NCBI GenBank assembly: GCA_951812925.1 | Contig: OX638368.1 | Coordinates: 159,636,492-159,700,491 of the forward strand | Reading direction: 5' to 3' | From: Calliopum simillimum | Taxonomy: Eukaryota > Arthropoda > Insecta > Diptera > Lauxaniidae | Length of the DNA stretch: 64,000 bases | Part shown: positions 22,437 through 33,013 of the stretch, one piece after another | How positions within the stretch are numbered: the first letter of the stretch is position 1 | Layout of the letters: every line of letters begins with the position of its first letter | Translations under genes and position numbers: made by a program | The notes under the pieces: model-generated | Seen by the model: the letters and a program-made list of their open reading frames with translations, nothing else | Told to the model about the DNA's origin: nothing | Databases searched by the model: none

Positions 22437-23680
22437 TCTTCAATGAAATCTTTTTCAGTTAAATATTTGAAAATGCAGTTAATAAGATTTTGACTGCACC
22501 AATCAAACAACTGATGAGGTGTTGTTATTTGATTATCCAGCGGCCGTTGGATGCTTGCTGTTCGCGATTCTCTTTTAACTGTGCCTCCAAAGCCGTCTGT
22601 CGCACTTTTTCCATGGCTAGAAGCAAAGAAATGCCACTCGGCCGGACAGCCAGAATCTTCTTGATAAAATTTTTTTTATTTTTGAATTGTGCGGCGGAAC
22701 CGTCAGAAAAATAAATAATTTTTTCTGGAACAGAACCAAATTTCTGTGTCAAAAATTGGCGTTAGGAAATAACGCCCAAGGAATTAACGCCAAAAAAAAA
22801 AACGAAATAACGCCCAAAAAATAATATGACGTAATAACGCCCAAAATAAAAAACGAAATAACGCCCAAAAAATATGAAATAACGCCCAAAAACAAAAACG
22901 AAATAACGCCCAAATTATTTTCATATAAATTTGGGCGATAATCAATTTGGAAATAACGCCCAAAAATTTGGGCTTTATTTCGTTTTTTTTTTTGGGCGTT
23001 ATTTCGTTTTATTTTTAAAAAATGAAATAACGCCCAAAAACGAACAACGAAATAACGCCCAAATTATTTTCATACAAATGAATTTTGGGCGTTATTTCCA
23101 AAATGATTATCGCCCAAATTTATATGAAAATAATTTGGGCGTTATTTCATTTTTGATTTTGGGCGTTATTTAATATTGTTTGGGCGTTATTTCGATTTTT
23201 ATTTTGGGCGTTATTACGTCATTTTATTTTCTGGGCGTTATTTCGTTTTTTTTTTGGGCGTTATTTCATTTTTTTTAAAAAAAAGGTAATAACGCCCAAA
23301 ATATAAACGAAATAAAGCCCAAATTTTTGGGCGTTATTTCCATAATGATTATCGCCAAATTTATATGAAAATAATTTGGGCGTTATTTCGTTTTTTTTTT
23401 TTTTTTTTTTGGGCGTTAGTTCCTTGGGCGTTATTTCCTAACGCCTCAAAAATTGTATCATATATTTATGGAATAAGGCAATCTGATATCACAATAAAAT
23501 TTGTACTTTCCACTTTTTCATCTTTTTTATAGCACATAGGGTATAGGGTGGCCTGAGTGTTGTTCCAATGCGATTTTCTGAAAAATCGCATACGGCCAAA
23601 AATTCATTTTCACCAAGACATGATTTTTATCACTTAAAAAATTTGTTTGTTGCTTCGCAATGAAAGAATGTGGTAAAAGT
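22437..23680 (-). pseudogene. Foldback-element protein gene, broken (Sola-like transposase, tentative)
   Basis: Reading the minus strand from about 23620 gives HWNNTQATLYPMCY and FIVISDCL. The frame is cut by the insertion at 22758-23445, then continues KFGSVPEKIIYFSDGSAAQF and KNKKNF. After a frameshift it gives EWHFFASSHGKSATDGFGG, TVKRESRTASIQRPL and HQLFDWCSQNLIN. This order (HWNN, VISD, YFSDG..QFKN, EWHFFxxSHGK) is one I recall from uncharacterised insect and cnidarian proteins associated with Sola-type transposons. The conserved Asp residues would be candidates for a catalytic role. Stops and shifts make it non-functional, and the N-terminus was not found. Confidence 0.6.
22758..23445. 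mobile_element. GGGCGTTATTTC-repeat element with 9-bp target duplication
   Basis: Ends GGCGTTAGGAAATAACGCCC (left) and its complement (right). A perfect 9-bp duplication TCAAAAATT lies at 22749-22757 and 23446-23454. Nearly the whole element is GAAATAACGCCCAAA and its complement, many copies in both orientations, so it can fold heavily. A 9-bp duplication fits Mutator-like elements, though other families cannot be excluded. It interrupts the minus-strand transposase reading frame. Confidence 0.85.
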
Positions 23681-23915
23681 TCCTCATCAGTTGTTTGATT
23701 GGTGCAGTCAAAATCTTATTAACTGCAATTTCAAATGTTTAACTAAAAAAGATTTCATCGAAGAAGAAAAGTTTCTAGAAAAACGCTGTTATAGCTTACG
23801 CCCTATACCTGTAACTCAAAAATTCCACAGCTTTATCGTTGCTGAAAAAGACACGCTTAAAGTCAAGTCATACTCAGCGTCTAATGAATTTTTTATTGAA
23901 AAAATCTACAAATAA
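23670..23915 (+). pseudogene. Right-arm duplicate of the transposase C-terminus
   Basis: 81 codons ending in a stop: HQLFDWCSQNLINCNFKCLT, then EEEKFLEKRCYSLRPIPV and SASNEFFIEKIYK. The same C-terminus occurs on the minus strand of the left arm (22519-22280), there with a frameshift and stop. The inverted arms therefore include coding sequence, and this copy lacks the rest of the gene. Confidence 0.7.
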
Positions 23916-24000
23916 TTATTATTTTTTTCAATATTTGTATCTTATTTTATTTACAATTACAAAACCAGAAAGAGCTTCACCTTCAAATTTACAGTAAGTA

Positions 24001-25587
24001 CACTACCGGCCAAAAGTTTAGACACACTTGCTTTATTTTGGAATCTTTCAAAATATAGTACCTACTTAGTGAATTCCAGCAAGCATAACAATAACAAACA
24101 ACAAGTTAGGGTATTCTCTTTGTCGGACCGTGAAAAGAAGTGGGTTTTGTTGGTTAGGGAATAGGTAGAACGAGCATAAACTTATTAGGTGCTTAGTGCG
24201 TGCCACGCGTAACGTCGTTGTGCTTCAAAAATTCACTCAAAAAATCATATTTTTCACCGTTATTTTGTGTATTTCTTTTTAAAAAGGTTAGTAAATTATT
24301 TTTTATATCGAATATCGTATTGGTTCTGACAAGTTTGTCATTTAAATTTACATAATTCGAGAATAACTGTGTTTTATTAAAAATTGAAGAAAAATACATA
24401 TTTTATATTTTGTACGTAGAGAAATGGGTCAAAAAGCCGAGCTGAGTGTAGAGACACATGCAGTTATTGTGGTATTAAGCGAAGAAGGTTATTCAACGCG
24501 AAAAATTGCTTCAAAGACCAATGTTTCTCAAAGTGCAGTCGTGAGAGCGTTGAAAAGAAAGCTTGAAACTGGGGGTAATCAGAGTCGCCATGTAACTGGG
24601 AGGCCTAAATCAACGACAAAACATGAAGATAAGTTCATCTGTATCGAAAGCAAGAGCAATAGTTTGATGACAGCTCCCGAAATTCGCGAACAACTCAACT
24701 CCACGCGGAAAACACCAGTATCTGTTACAACGGTAAAGCGACGTTTGCGCGATTATGGTTTAAAAGGATTTGTAGCCGCCAAGAAACCGTTACTACGCAA
24801 ACAAAATAAAGTGAAAAAATTAAATTGGGCAAAAAAACATAAAGATTGGACAGTTGAACAATGGTCCAAAGTCTTGTTCACCGATGAATCGAAGTTTGAC
24901 GCCGACAGTATGTTCGTCGATTGGTCGGCGAGCGTATGAATAATCAAAACGTAGTGCCAACAGTTAAACATGGGGGTGGATCAGTCTTGGTCTGGGGATG
25001 CTTTGCTGGACAGAAAGTTGGTGACCTTGTATCATGGACAAAAAAGTATACCACAAAATTCTCCAATCGCACGCTTTTCCATGTGGCAAAAGAATTGTGG
25101 GGCGCGGATTTGTTTTTCAACAGGATAACGATCCTAAACATACGTCCAAATTTTGTCGAAATTATATAGCCGCTAAAGAAAAGCAGAAGGACCTTAAATA
25201 TATGGAATGGCCTCCTCAGTCGCCTGATTGTAACCCGATCGAGTTGTTGTGGGACGAGTTGGACAGAAGTGTAAGAAAAATGCAACCAAGCAATTCAAAA
25301 CAGCTTTGAACATTTTTAAAAACTTAATGGAATCAAATTTTGACGGAATCTTTACAAAAACTAATTGAAAGAATGTCTAGAGTGTGTGCTGCAAAAGGCG
25401 GATATATTGAAGAATCCAAAATATAAAGAAATACTGACAAATATTTGTAATTTTTGACATGTGTTTTGTACAGAAAATTATTTTTTTCCTTAAATAATGA
25501 TAATAAACAGAAATAATGGACTAAAACTGTATTTCCTTTCCATTTCATGAAAATTCTTAGGTGAGTCTAAATTTTTGGCCGGTAGTG
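24001..25587 (+). mobile_element. Tc1-like transposon (1587 bp) nested in the right arm
   Basis: TIRs CACTACCGGCCAAAAGTTTA and (inverted) TAAATTTTTGGCCGGTAGTG, with TA at 23999-24000 and 25588-25589. The left arm at about 22192-22206 shows the unoccupied site ATCTATACTTACTG (complement AAGTATAGAT). The length is normal for Tc1 elements. Confidence 0.95.
24424..25309 (+). pseudogene. Tc1 transposase, two frameshifts
   Basis: ATG at 24424 starts MGQKAELSVETHAVIVVL, then a paired-like DNA-binding region (STRKIASKTNVSQSAVVRAL), a GRPKS hook and a second HTH (TAPEIREQLN..TVKRRLRDYG). The first catalytic Asp is in LFTDESKF. The frame then breaks near 24905, continues in a second frame (VKHGGGSVLVWGCFAG) and shifts again before 25034, giving FQQDNDPKHTS (second Asp) and PPQSPDCNPIELLWDEL (Asp and Glu, D34E signature). 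All three catalytic positions survive but in three frames, so it is inactive as read. Full-length Tc1 transposases are about 340 aa. Confidence 0.9.
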
Positions 25588-26009
25588 TATAGATGATAAA
25601 TTGGTCTTTGACATATATTTTTTTTAAAAATTTTAAAATGTCGTTTTTTGAGATATTCGATTTGGAACATTTTGATGCTGAAAATATCACCTTTGGCCTT
25701 GACAAAAATACAAATTTTTTTAAACATTTTAAAGCCCATACAATTACCTTTGATTCTGTTTTTCTTTTTTGGAATTATGTTAACTGATTCAAAAGTTACA
25801 GCCTTTTAAAGTAAGTCACTTTAACAGTTTTTTGATACTTTTTTTGAACTTAACGACCCCGTATTTTGGAACCACTTCGGTTTGGAATCCAAAATTTTGT
25901 ACGAGTATTAGTTTGATGGTACTCAACAACTATACCAACTTTCATTAAGTTCAGAGATGGTAAGGGTTGAAAATCAAAATTTTTTGGTTGATTTGATATG
26001 GATCTTCCC

Positions 26010-26342
26010 TTAAGTTAAACTCGCACTGAAAAAGTCATTTCATAGTTTAACGACTTAAACGAGTTTAATAAAACTTAGTTTAAACAAAACTTAAGCTTGC
26101 ACTGAAAAACTGGCCCTTAGTAAAGCGAGACATACGAGATACGTATACTCAACAATCTTCAACCAATTAACCAGCCATTCATCAACTGGATAGAAACTTG
26201 CGTTTGTGGTTTGTCTATGCTGTAGCATCTGTTAACCAACATTTACACCAGAAGCATTTCCCACACTTTAGCGATGCTTTATTACTTTCTGTGGCTTGGT
26301 CAAATGCAAACAAGATACTAGTTATTATTCTGTGTACATGTA
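26010..26342. other. No gene
   Basis: Contains short AAACTTAGTTTAAAC hairpins and repeats of TTGCACTGAAAAA (also near 27260). No coding frame is supported. Confidence 0.4.
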
Positions 26343-27193
26343 CAATCCCAAGGGGAAAAGAAGTGCTTCAAAAACCCTTCTGAAGTGCATCCTTTTCACC
26401 AATAAGCGCTTCCGCTCCGTAAGAACAATACTTTCTATTTAACATTGCATGTCATAGGATGTAAGCGAGAAAAAGCTTACCGCAGCCTTACCAAAAAAGA
26501 GTTTTTAAAGCGCTTATTTGTAAAAAAAGAAAAAAAAAGAAAAAAAAAAACTGGCTGCGCCAGCATTTGAATCCACGACCCACCGCGTGCTAGAATTTTT
26601 TTCTTACATTTACCAACCCTTTAGACCGCTCCACCAACGCCCGATGATATGAAGAGGTATTAAATTTGTATATTAAGCAAATGTTGTCCTGCAGCATTAC
26701 ATAGAATCATTGTGCAATCAGTTTCAATTCAAGTAAGCAAAAGTAAATAAAAAAGAGAAAGGAAAATAGAAAAGTGAAATAAAAAAGATTGAATAAAAAA
26801 TATTTTAATAAAAAAAAAAATAAAGCAAAACCAAATAAAAAAACGGAAAAAAAAATCACCCGGGCTGGGTTCGAACTCACGTTGTTCTTACTGCAGCCTT
26901 ATATGGAATCATTGTGTAATCAATTTCAATTCGGTTAAACAAAAGTAAATTAATAAGAGAAAGGAAAATAGAAAAGTGAAATAAAAGATGTTGAATAAAA
27001 AATATTTAATTAAAAAAAAAAATAAAGCAAAAAAAAGTAAAAAAAAAATCTCCCGGGCTGGGTTTGAACTCACGTTGTTCTTACTGCAGCCTTATTAAAA
27101 ATCATTGTGATAGTGCTTCTAAATTTCTATACTGACAAGCACTTTTGAAGTGCTTGGATCAGAAGCGCTAGAAATTTTTCCTCTTGGGATTGC
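26343..27193. mobile_element. TIR element carrying tRNA-like motifs
   Basis: CAATCCCAAGGGGAAAA at the left is answered by TTTTTCCTCTTGGGATTG at the right, with GAAGTGCTT and AAGCGCTT words inside both ends. The interior contains a tRNA-like segment (26546-26650, minus) and two tandem units of about 187 bp (26707-26905 and 26906-27092). Each unit ends with a B-box-like GGGCTGGGTTCGAACTCACG (minus sense). No transposase. No target duplication fixed. Confidence 0.6.
26546..26650 (-). repeat. tRNA-like motif, minus sense
   Basis: The complement has an A-box-like segment (GTTGGTGGAGCGGTCTAAAG) and then GTGGATTCAAATGCTGGC as a B-box-like end, with an extra insert between. Stems do not close into a standard tRNA. 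Confidence 0.45.
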
Positions 27194-27789
27194 ACTCACA
27201 CATACTTACACATAAGTATAATAAGTTAGTCAGAAGTTGCAAAACAAATAGGATTGTAAAATGATTCAATTGCACTGAAAAAGGATTAAAATAGAAGAGT
27301 TTTAAGTATAAATAACCTACATATACGTACCTATGATTTTACATTAGACTGCTTCAAATTTTTGTCTTTGTTTCCTTTTTGATTTCAAACAGGGTTTTCA
27401 GTTGAAAGGACAGAAAATAATAATTCTGGGCCATAAAAAAGTACATGATAATTTTTCTCATAAAGATATCACTTCGTTAGTTTTTAAGTTTTTAAAGTTT
27501 TGGATAATTTTAAAAATTAAGAAAGAAGTACTTTTCTAAATAGTTTTGTGTATATCTCGTGAAAGAGAAAACGTAGATGAATGAGGGCGATACCAATGGA
27601 AAGAAATAGAGCTTGCAAACTATCGATGGTCTCACACTGTCGCGACTATCGATGGTTATTATTTATAATAATATCGAATAACACAACTATTTCAGTAATA
27701 TTTTCAAAAATATTTACACTTGTCAACTTGGGTGAAGCCTAAAAAGTATGGACAAATTTTTTAACTTAAGTTACAAGTAGTGCTATAAC
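27194..27789. other. Noncoding; TATCGAT motifs and one arm of a long-range inverted repeat
   Basis: About 27535-27620 (TACTTTTCTAAATAGTTTTG, ATATCTCGTGAAAGAGAAAAC) is repeated inverted at about 31145-31245. CTATCGATGG occurs twice at 27621-27656. No coding frame. Confidence 0.5.
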
Positions 27790-28879
27790 ATATCGATACC
27801 TTAGAGCGCTATAGTCCTATCTCCACTTTTTGCGATGTTGAGATTTTTGCAGGTATGGCATCATTGTGGGCTTCTTTACCGTGTGGAAAACTAAAATACC
27901 AAAATATTCGATAATTAAAAAAAACCCTATCTCCAAACTGTAATTTTTTCAAGAGCACTACTGTCCTATCTCCACTGAATATTCAAATAAGGGCCGTTTT
28001 CACAATGTCCAGTTAACGTTTAACTGAAACTTTAACTGTAAGTTTGAATAAAATTGTTTTCTCAATGTGAAGTTATTTATTACCTGACGAAAAATAAACT
28101 CTAACGTTCAGTTAACTTTAACTAGCACAATTTTTTCAGTTAAAATTTAACTGGCAGATTGAAATAAATTCAAATGTTTTTTGAAATTCGTATGAAAATA
28201 TTTGAAATGTTTACCTACATTTTTTGAAAACATTTTAAGGGGAAATTTGTTATTTATTCACAATATACATTTAACCATAAGTTAAAAAATGGAATTTATT
28301 GAAATCCAAATAATTTAACGGAAAGTTTATACCCATAGCTTCCGTTAGTTAACTTTAGTTTAAAAATATCTTAACTGGACATTGTGAAACCGGCCCTAAG
28401 TCACATTTTTAAAGAAAATTCTACGTTTTTTCGCGTTTTCTTCATATTTCATGAATTTTTGCGACATTTCAGTGGACAAATTTGGTTACACCCAAGGCTC
28501 CACTCTTGTTTGTCAGAACCAAAAATTCAAAAAAAAAAAAAAAAATGCGTTTTTTTCATGTTTTCTACGCATTTCATGACTTTTTACGACATTTTAGTGG
28601 AAAAAATTCAAAAAATGTACTAAATACGTCGTAGTAGTGGAATTCTATATAAGGCCAAAAGTAATGACATACTATAAATTGGCTGGGATTTCGTTAGAAA
28701 CTAATAAAATTGGTTAAAAACATTAAAATATGTTTAAATATACTATAGGTAAAAATATTGCATATATCTTTATATCAAAATAGCAGCCAATCCTAAATAA
28801 CCACTGTTTGAAATCTTTTTGCATTCCCCAACAATTGGAAAAATGGAGATAGGACTATAGCGCTCTAAGGTATCGATAT
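27790..28879. mobile_element. TIR element family X, copy A
   Basis: TIRs begin ATATCGATACCTTAGAGC and continue GCTATAGTCCTATCTCCA, over 35 bp at both ends. It shares its sequence with copy B at 30272-31010 apart from indels and the Harbinger-type insertion at 27991-28396. No transposase. The flanking duplication is ambiguous because the tip itself is palindromic (ATAT/TATCGATA). Confidence 0.85.
27991..28396. mobile_element. PIF/Harbinger-type MITE (406 bp) nested in copy A
   Basis: Ends GGGCCGTTTTCACAATGTCC and (inverted) GGGCCGGTTTCACAATGTCC, with TAA at 27988-27990 and 28397-28399. Copy B at about 30489 reads CAAATAAGTCAC, the empty site. TWA duplications with GGGCC..TTTCAC ends fit PIF/Harbinger. 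The interior repeats GTTAACTTTAACT words. Confidence 0.9.
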
Positions 28880-29088
28880 GTTTTTCTAATATAATTTTAA
28901 TTTTATCTTGAAATAGGTGGAGTTTGCACTGAAATGCATACTATCGATAACTATCGATAATTAGTGACCAAACAATCGTCTACTATCGATGGTCGTGACT
29001 ATCGATAATTTGCGAGCTAAAGAAAGAACATACAATTTTTCATTAAAATGTTCAAAATATGTAATAAGCCTGTTTTTTTTGTTGCGTA
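28880..29088. repeat. Cluster of TATCGATA/CTATCGAT motifs
   Basis: ACTATCGATAACTATCGATA at about 28938, CTACTATCGATGG at about 28979 and ACTATCGATAATTTGC at about 28997. TATCGATA is the insect DRE (DREF) core and CGATA the BEAF half-site. Whether they act here is unknown. Confidence 0.6.
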
Positions 29089-30087
29089 GGGGAGATGTGT
29101 GTACCTTGGTCCGAGTGTACCTCGGTCCAAGTGTCAGTTGCCACTCAACAGTTGCACGTGTACGATAATGTTCTTCTATGGAATTTTCCACTCATACCGG
29201 TGACTCATATTCGGTGGTGGGCATAACGTTGCCCTAGGGCAGCTTCGTATCAAAGAGAGCACTTTTTGCGTATCTTTTCGTATAGGATAAAACGAGACAA
29301 AAAAATAAGAGAGAATTTTGCTCAGCACCGCTCATATTAGTAGTCTTCAGACCGTCAAGCTGTATGCGTGTATAAAAAGTGTTTTTGGTGTGTAAAAATT
29401 AGTTTTTGGAGTAAACTAAGAAACGTTTTGTGTGAAACTGACTTGAAATATTTCAGTTTTCAACATCAGGAAGGAAGTTTAGTTATTGTTTTAAGCTTTT
29501 ACTGTGTTTTAGATGTATTTTCATTAATAGATGTTAAGGGTGTTGACAGTTATTAAAACATGCTGTCTGTGTGTACCTTGGACCTATGCTTAATGACCAG
29601 CGAGCCTTTTTCGACGGGCAACCAGGAAGCCATAATTGCCTCTCAATATAATATTAATATTATTATTTACGTGATTAATGTATTTATTTGCAACCATTTT
29701 TGTTAAATTAATTGTTTTTTACTAAATGCACTTTTTTGTGTTATAATTTTTGTATATGATTAATTTTTTCTTTTTTATTGAAAAAAATTTTACTTTTGAT
29801 TACATAATAAAAGGTTCTTTCATAATTTACTACCTAAATACAATGTATTCACTTTTATTTTTAATAGGCCAAGGTACACTTGTATGGTGTACCTTGGACC
29901 GTTTGAAATTGCAACGGAAAAAGTAATATTTCTACTCAATAGTAAGACATAGAAATATTATTGTCACGTCATTTGATGCTGCAAACATTGTAGAAATATA
30001 ACTTAGTCAAAAAACTAAATAAACTTTTTTGGAAAATCCAGCACATTGGATAAACTGAAAAGCGGACCAAGGTACACACATCTCCCC
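29089..30087. mobile_element. TA-flanked TIR element with GTACCTTGGWCC repeats (999 bp)
   Basis: Ends GGGGAGATGTGTGTACCTTG and its complement (finishing 30087), TIRs of about 24 bp, TA at 29087-29088 and 30088-30089. Extra internal copies of GTGTACCTTGGACC (about 29572 and 29888) and GGCCAAGGTACAC suggest multiple transposase-binding sites. No coding gene; the 62-aa frame at 29368 is unsupported. Confidence 0.85.
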
Positions 30088-30271
30088 TATATACATATAA
30101 TTAACGAAAACTAAGAATGAAATCCTAATTTTTACTTGTAGCAAGCGCAAGAAGTGGAGCAAGGAAGAAACTTTGATTTTTCAGTGCTGCCAAATTGTTT
30201 TCAGTGCTGCCAAACTTTCGATTGTTATATTTAATTGTAGATGCGCGTTTTTTTGTCATACATATTTAATT

Positions 30272-31010
30272 ATATCGATACCTTAGAGCGCTATAGTCCT
30301 ATCTCCACTTTTTGCGATTTTGAGATTTTTGCAGTTATGGCATCATTGTGGGCTTCTTTACCGTGTGGAAAACTGTGTGATGTCAAAATACTACTAAAAT
30401 ACCAAAATATTTGATAATTAGGAAAAATCCTATCTCCAAACTGTAATTTTTTCAAGAGCGCTACTGTCCTATCTCCACTGAATATTCAAATAAGTCACAT
30501 TTTTAAAAAAAATTCTTCGGTTTTTCGCATGTTTTTCGCATGTTTTTCGCGTTTCATGACTATTTGCAACATTTTGGTGAACGTATTTGGTTACACCCAA
30601 GGCTCTACTGTTGTTTGTCGGAACCAAAAAAAATTCAAAAATTCAAAAAAAAAAAAAAAAAATTATCGTTTTTTTCGTGTTTTCTACGCGTTTCATGACT
30701 TTTTTCGACATTTTAGTAGAAAAAATTAAAAAAATGTACTTAAACGGCGTTTTTTTCAATAGTAGTGGAATTCTATATATGGGCAAAAGTAATGAGACAT
30801 TATAAATTGGCTGGGATTTCGTTAGAAATTAATTAAATTGGTTAAAAACATTAAATTAAGTTAACAGATACTATAGGTAAAAATATTGCATGTATCGTTA
30901 TATCAAAATAGCAGCCAATCCTTAATAACCACTGTTTGAAATCTTCTTTTTGCATTTCCCAACAATTGGAAAAATGGAGATAGGACTATAGCGCTCTAAG
31001 GTATCGATAT
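30272..31010. mobile_element. TIR element family X, copy B
   Basis: Same TIRs and interior as copy A (27790-28879) in the same orientation, without the nested Harbinger-type MITE. Small duplicated TCGCATGTTTT words occur near 30525. Confidence 0.85.
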
Positions 31011-32025
31011 ATACACGTCGAAAGAAACACGTCTAATATTTTTTTGCTAAAATGACACTTTATTAGTTTTTTAGTTCTTCTTTTTCCTCGGCAGCTAAAT
31101 ACCTAACGAATAAACATCTTCACAAAAAAAATTATGACAAAGATTTTTATGACAGTTGCATGCTCTTTCCAATGGTGTTAGACTCATTTATCTAAGTTTT
31201 CCATTTCTCGAGATATATAGAAAACTATTTAGAAAAGTAGAGGAGAGGACTGGGTTGTGAACCGAGCTGGGTAGTGAACCATTACTTATTTTTCTTTCTC
31301 TAGTTGACAGTCAGCAGTCAAGATCGTCTTTTGACATGACACAGTTTTTGTGGTTACACCGAAGTGTATATTCCTGTTGCTGTGCCAGCTACAGACATCA
31401 TGTTTGAAAATGGATTGCGAAAACTTTTTTCATTTTTATCAAAGTGCTATCCAAGTGAATTTATTTATCTCAAAAAAGTGAGTGAATGTACATTTATTTA
31501 GTGTTTTGATTTTATTCTACGATCCAATATTTGATTATGTCGAAATATGATTGGAAGTACCGTTGTTTTTGACGTTTCCAAAATAGCGTCATGACTGGGT
31601 TGTGAAACACTCTGGTGGCTGGGTTATACATAGTCGGGGATCCCAATAGGGTATTTTGGGATTTACTCGAGTGCGTCAGATTATGATATGGGGGATACCT
31701 TGCAACCTTTTGAGTACATCTACCATATATAAGCCCTCTATATAGTGCCGCCCGTGTAGAACAGCCGCACAGTGGGAGCGTTTGCATGGAACGTAGGTCA
31801 TAAATAGTAATAATAGACCTAGGCTGCTGAAATTTGTTGCAAATCTGTGAATATGAAAAAAATCCATCGAAGGACAAGCCTAACTCCCATATAAAGTAAG
31901 AGTGTGGTTGAAATTTTTTTTCAAAATGGGTATCAATTTCCATTAATTTGACAACGCTGATTTTAAAAATTTTATAAATTGTGAGCTATCTCTTACAGTT
32001 TTCAAGAGAGAAAAAACTAAAATAA
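31011..32025. other. No supported gene
   Basis: Contains CTGGGTTGTGAA words at about 31250 and 31591. A 143-codon minus frame (31943-31512) is open but shows no recognisable domain and is not called. Confidence 0.4.
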
Positions 32026-32290
32026 ACTTTATGGAGTCACGCAATAAAAAGTATAAGGATATTTTTTGTGGGGAATCACAGGTTCTACAAATATCATTGA
32101 TTTGCATTAACGAAAAAGTAACCGTTTAGGAAATATTCTTAAAAAACCGCAAAAAGTCGAAAAATTCGACTTAATCGAATATTTCTTAAACTGTTGCTTT
32201 TTTGTAAGTATAAATCAATATTATTTGTAGATCCTATAATTTTCCACAAAATATATTCTAATACTTTTTATCGTGTAACTCACCATTGTC
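32026..32290. repeat. Foldback hairpin of about 265 bp
   Basis: Inverted arms: AAAAAGTATAAGGATATTTT..GGTTCTACAAATA..GATTTGCATTAACGAAAAAG versus the complement at 32180-32280. The loop is near TCGAAAAATTCGACTTAATCG. Likely a MITE. 32291-33013 shows no gene. Confidence 0.65.
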
Positions 32291-33013
32291 ATCAAAAAGC
32301 CTCCTAAGTGAAAAGTAGTTGAAACCACGTGGAAACAGGCCTGTTTGATTCATAAAATAGGTGCTATATATTTTACAATTAAAAGTTTACCAATATATTG
32401 ATATAATTTAATTTTATTTTCAAATATTATTTTGCTTACATTAAAACTTTTACGAAACTTTTCTTTTTTTATAAATCCAATTCCTGTTACTCGCTTTGAC
32501 ATCAAATAATTGGAATCAAATCTCCAATTTTCAATACAACCTGATATTTTGGATACACCCTGATATTTGGATTTTACCCAAAATTTCGAATACTACCTGG
32601 GGCTGAATCGCCGCATCCGTGAACGTAAAATTCGTGACGTAAAATCATGGGTTTTAATAATGCCATTAATGTTCAGCCAACTTAAATCTACAATCAAAAA
32701 AATTAAAAATAAATAAATATAAATATAACTCCAATCTAAACAATATTCATTTAGCACGTTTACTTTTTGTTGAAGGCTTAAATAACGAAGAAATGGCGAT
32801 GATTGGATTTTCTTCTTATTATCCGCATCTTTTTGTTTTAACCTGCGATTAAGCACAATACGAGGTCAACGTTTGAAGCAAATGCTGAAAATAAACGACA
32901 TAGACTATTGAAAATGCAAAATCGCAATAAAATTGTTGCCATATTTATTGATAGCCATTGTTGAAGTTACAACAGCTGTCATTGTCATTCATCATCTACC
33001 TTCATACATATAT

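Larger units (their letters stand above)
20506..26009 (-). mobile_element. Large foldback transposon with TTAA target site (Sola-like, tentative)
   Basis: Inverted arms run from GGGAAGATCCATATCAAA (20506) and its complement (ending 26009), flanked by TTAA at 20502-20505 and 26010-26013. The left arm ends at about 22519 and the right arm begins at about 23681, leaving about 1.2 kb unique centre. Three later insertions are nested: 20601-21875 in the left arm, 22758-23445 in the centre and 24001-25587 in the right arm. Removing them leaves about 1.95 kb. The arms give each other's empty sites. The TTAA duplication and the protein type recall Sola3 elements; this assignment is from memory. Confidence 0.65.

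Noticed and set aside
22758..23445. CRISPR-like array of regularly repeated GAAATAACGCCC
   Set aside because: Repeats occur in both orientations at irregular spacing without unique spacers, in a eukaryotic transposon with a 9-bp duplication.
31512..31943. 143-codon minus-strand frame
   Set aside because: No recognisable domain, no splice or family evidence, and surrounding repeat DNA; kept only as an unsupported frame.
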